DNA from: an uncultured Collinsella sp.
GTDB lineage: Bacteria > Actinomycetota > Coriobacteriia > Coriobacteriales > Coriobacteriaceae
Assembly: GCA_900545165.1 (NCBI GenBank)
Contig: UQYA01000048.1
Span: forward strand, 1 to 13,451
Direction: 5' to 3'
Length of the DNA stretch: 13,451 nt
Of the stretch, positions 12,889-13,451 are shown one piece after another; positions within the stretch are counted from its first letter, which is position 1, and every line of letters starts with the position of its first letter. The position numbers and the translations under genes are program-made. The notes below the pieces were generated by a model, which was given only the letters and a program-made list of their open reading frames with translations, did not search any database and was not told the origin of the DNA.

Positions 12889-12928
12889 GGTCAGACTAAT
12901 ACCAGATTGAATGACTTAATAAGGTCAG
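12887..12928. promoter_or_regulatory. Candidate PdxR sites: AAGGTCAG direct repeat
   Basis: AAGGTCAG occurs at 12887-12894 and 12921-12928, in the same direction, 34 bases apart. The first overlaps the -35 box of pdxS and the expected start point of pdxR; the second overlaps the pdxR ribosome binding site region. MocR-type regulators, including PdxR, are known to bind direct repeats between divergent genes. Confidence 0.5.
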
Positions 12929-12939
12929 GTGATAGGCTC

Positions 12940-13451
12940 ATGCTTGACTACAATTTGGAAAAACGCGGCGAAGCATCGCTCTATGAGTATGTTTACCAGC
13001 AAATTCGAGATGATATCGTAGCTGGACGCATTGTGGCGGGGGAGCATTTGCCGTCTAAGCGCGCCTTTGCCAGTCATCTGGGAATCAGTGTTATTACCAT
13101 CGAGAATGCATATAGCCAGTTACTCGCTGAGGGCTATATTTGCTCAATACCACGTCGTGGCTACTACGCTTGCGAGCTTCCGGATGCACCGGTTTTGGCT
13201 TCGGCTGCGGAGGGCATCGACCGAGATGCCGTCTCTGTGGGCCCCAGCGTGCATGATGTCAACGGACAGGTCGAGCGATTCGATGCGCTTTCTCCTTCTG
13301 CTTTGGAGGCGGCGCGGCTTTGGCAAAGCGCGCTACGGGCGACGCTGGCATCCGAAGACGAGCGCGAAATCTTTTCGCCCGCACCGGCGCAGGGCACTGC
13401 TCGGCTGCGACGCGCAATTGCTCACCATCTGCACGGGACAAGGGGTATGAA
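12940..13451 (+). CDS. pdxR: PdxR-like MocR/GntR regulator, 5' part (runs off the window)
   Basis: 170 codons are present and the frame stays open to the window edge. The product begins MLDYNLEKRGEASLYEYVYQ. Residues about 12-80 are a GntR-type winged helix (QQIRDDIVAGRIVAGEHLPS, KRAFASHLGISVITIENAY, LLAEGYICSIPRRGYY). A linker of about 60 residues follows. Near residue 155 the aminotransferase-like domain starts (GTARLRRAIAHHLHGTRGM), the fold that binds PLP in MocR proteins. The ATG at 12940 has AGGTGA seven bases upstream. Its position divergent from pdxST is the usual one for PdxR, which activates pdxST when PLP is low and represses itself. The PLP lysine lies beyond the window, so ligand binding cannot be checked here. 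Confidence 0.88.
   Translation, partial: MLDYNLEKRGEASLYEYVYQQIRDDIVAGRIVAGEHLPSKRAFASHLGISVITIENAYSQLLAEGYICSIPRRGYYACELPDAPVLASAAEGIDRDAVSVGPSVHDVNGQVERFDALSPSALEAARLWQSALRATLASEDEREIFSPAPAQGTARLRRAIAHHLHGTRGM

Noticed and set aside
11793..12899. 368-codon open frame on the plus strand
   Set aside because: It is antisense to pdxS and the start of pdxT, both of which are beyond doubt.

Overview
The window looks like chromosome of a high-GC, gut-associated actinobacterium. The combination of a choloylglycine (bile salt) hydrolase, the ribose-5-phosphate-dependent PdxST vitamin B6 synthase with a MocR-type regulator, strong AGGAGG-type ribosome binding sites, frequent GTG starts and many hairpins between genes suggests Coriobacteriia, most likely Collinsella or a close relative. 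That placement is inference from gene content and style; no marker gene such as rRNA is present. No tRNA, rRNA, CRISPR array, transposase or phage gene was seen.

Layout. 1-817: a doubtful short reading frame, a peptide-deformylase-like gene (154-573) that has lost the catalytic glutamate, a 103-bp inverted repeat that starts at its stop codon, and a terminator. 818-1783: choloylglycine hydrolase (+), convergent with kup (1863-4094, -), a K+ uptake permease with its own leader hairpin. 4253-5164 (-) and 5283-6140 (+): an EamA/DMT exporter and a LysR regulator, divergent around a probable LysR operator. 6303-7823 (+): an XRE helix-turn-helix domain fused to a complete AlaA-type alanine aminotransferase, preceded by a cluster of AATTGAAC operator-like sites and carrying an internal ribosome binding site and start for the enzyme alone. 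7899-8309 (-): a second deformylase with its catalytic motif intact, divergent from a 14-helix MFS drug-type exporter (8515-9930, +). 10083-10946 (+): a MarR-like winged-helix protein with an acidic N-terminal tail and a long RGG-repeat C-terminal tail. 10947-11295: a 349-bp gene-free stretch filled with hairpins, some nested. 11296-12794 (-): the pdxS-pdxT operon; 12940 to the window end (+): the start of its divergent MocR/GntR regulator, pdxR.

How the parts work together. pdxS and pdxT make pyridoxal 5'-phosphate (PLP). PdxR, with a GntR DNA-binding domain on an aminotransferase-like PLP-sensing fold, should control them from overlapping face-to-face promoters. The XRE-AlaA protein shows the same design idea, a DNA-binding domain joined to a PLP enzyme, but with a different DNA-binding fold and an enzyme that still looks active. 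The most unusual elements are this fusion with its phased operator cluster and dual start, the MarR-RGG protein, the deformylase with a broken motif, and the large inverted repeats. Six starts were moved inward from the longest frame on the basis of ribosome binding sites.
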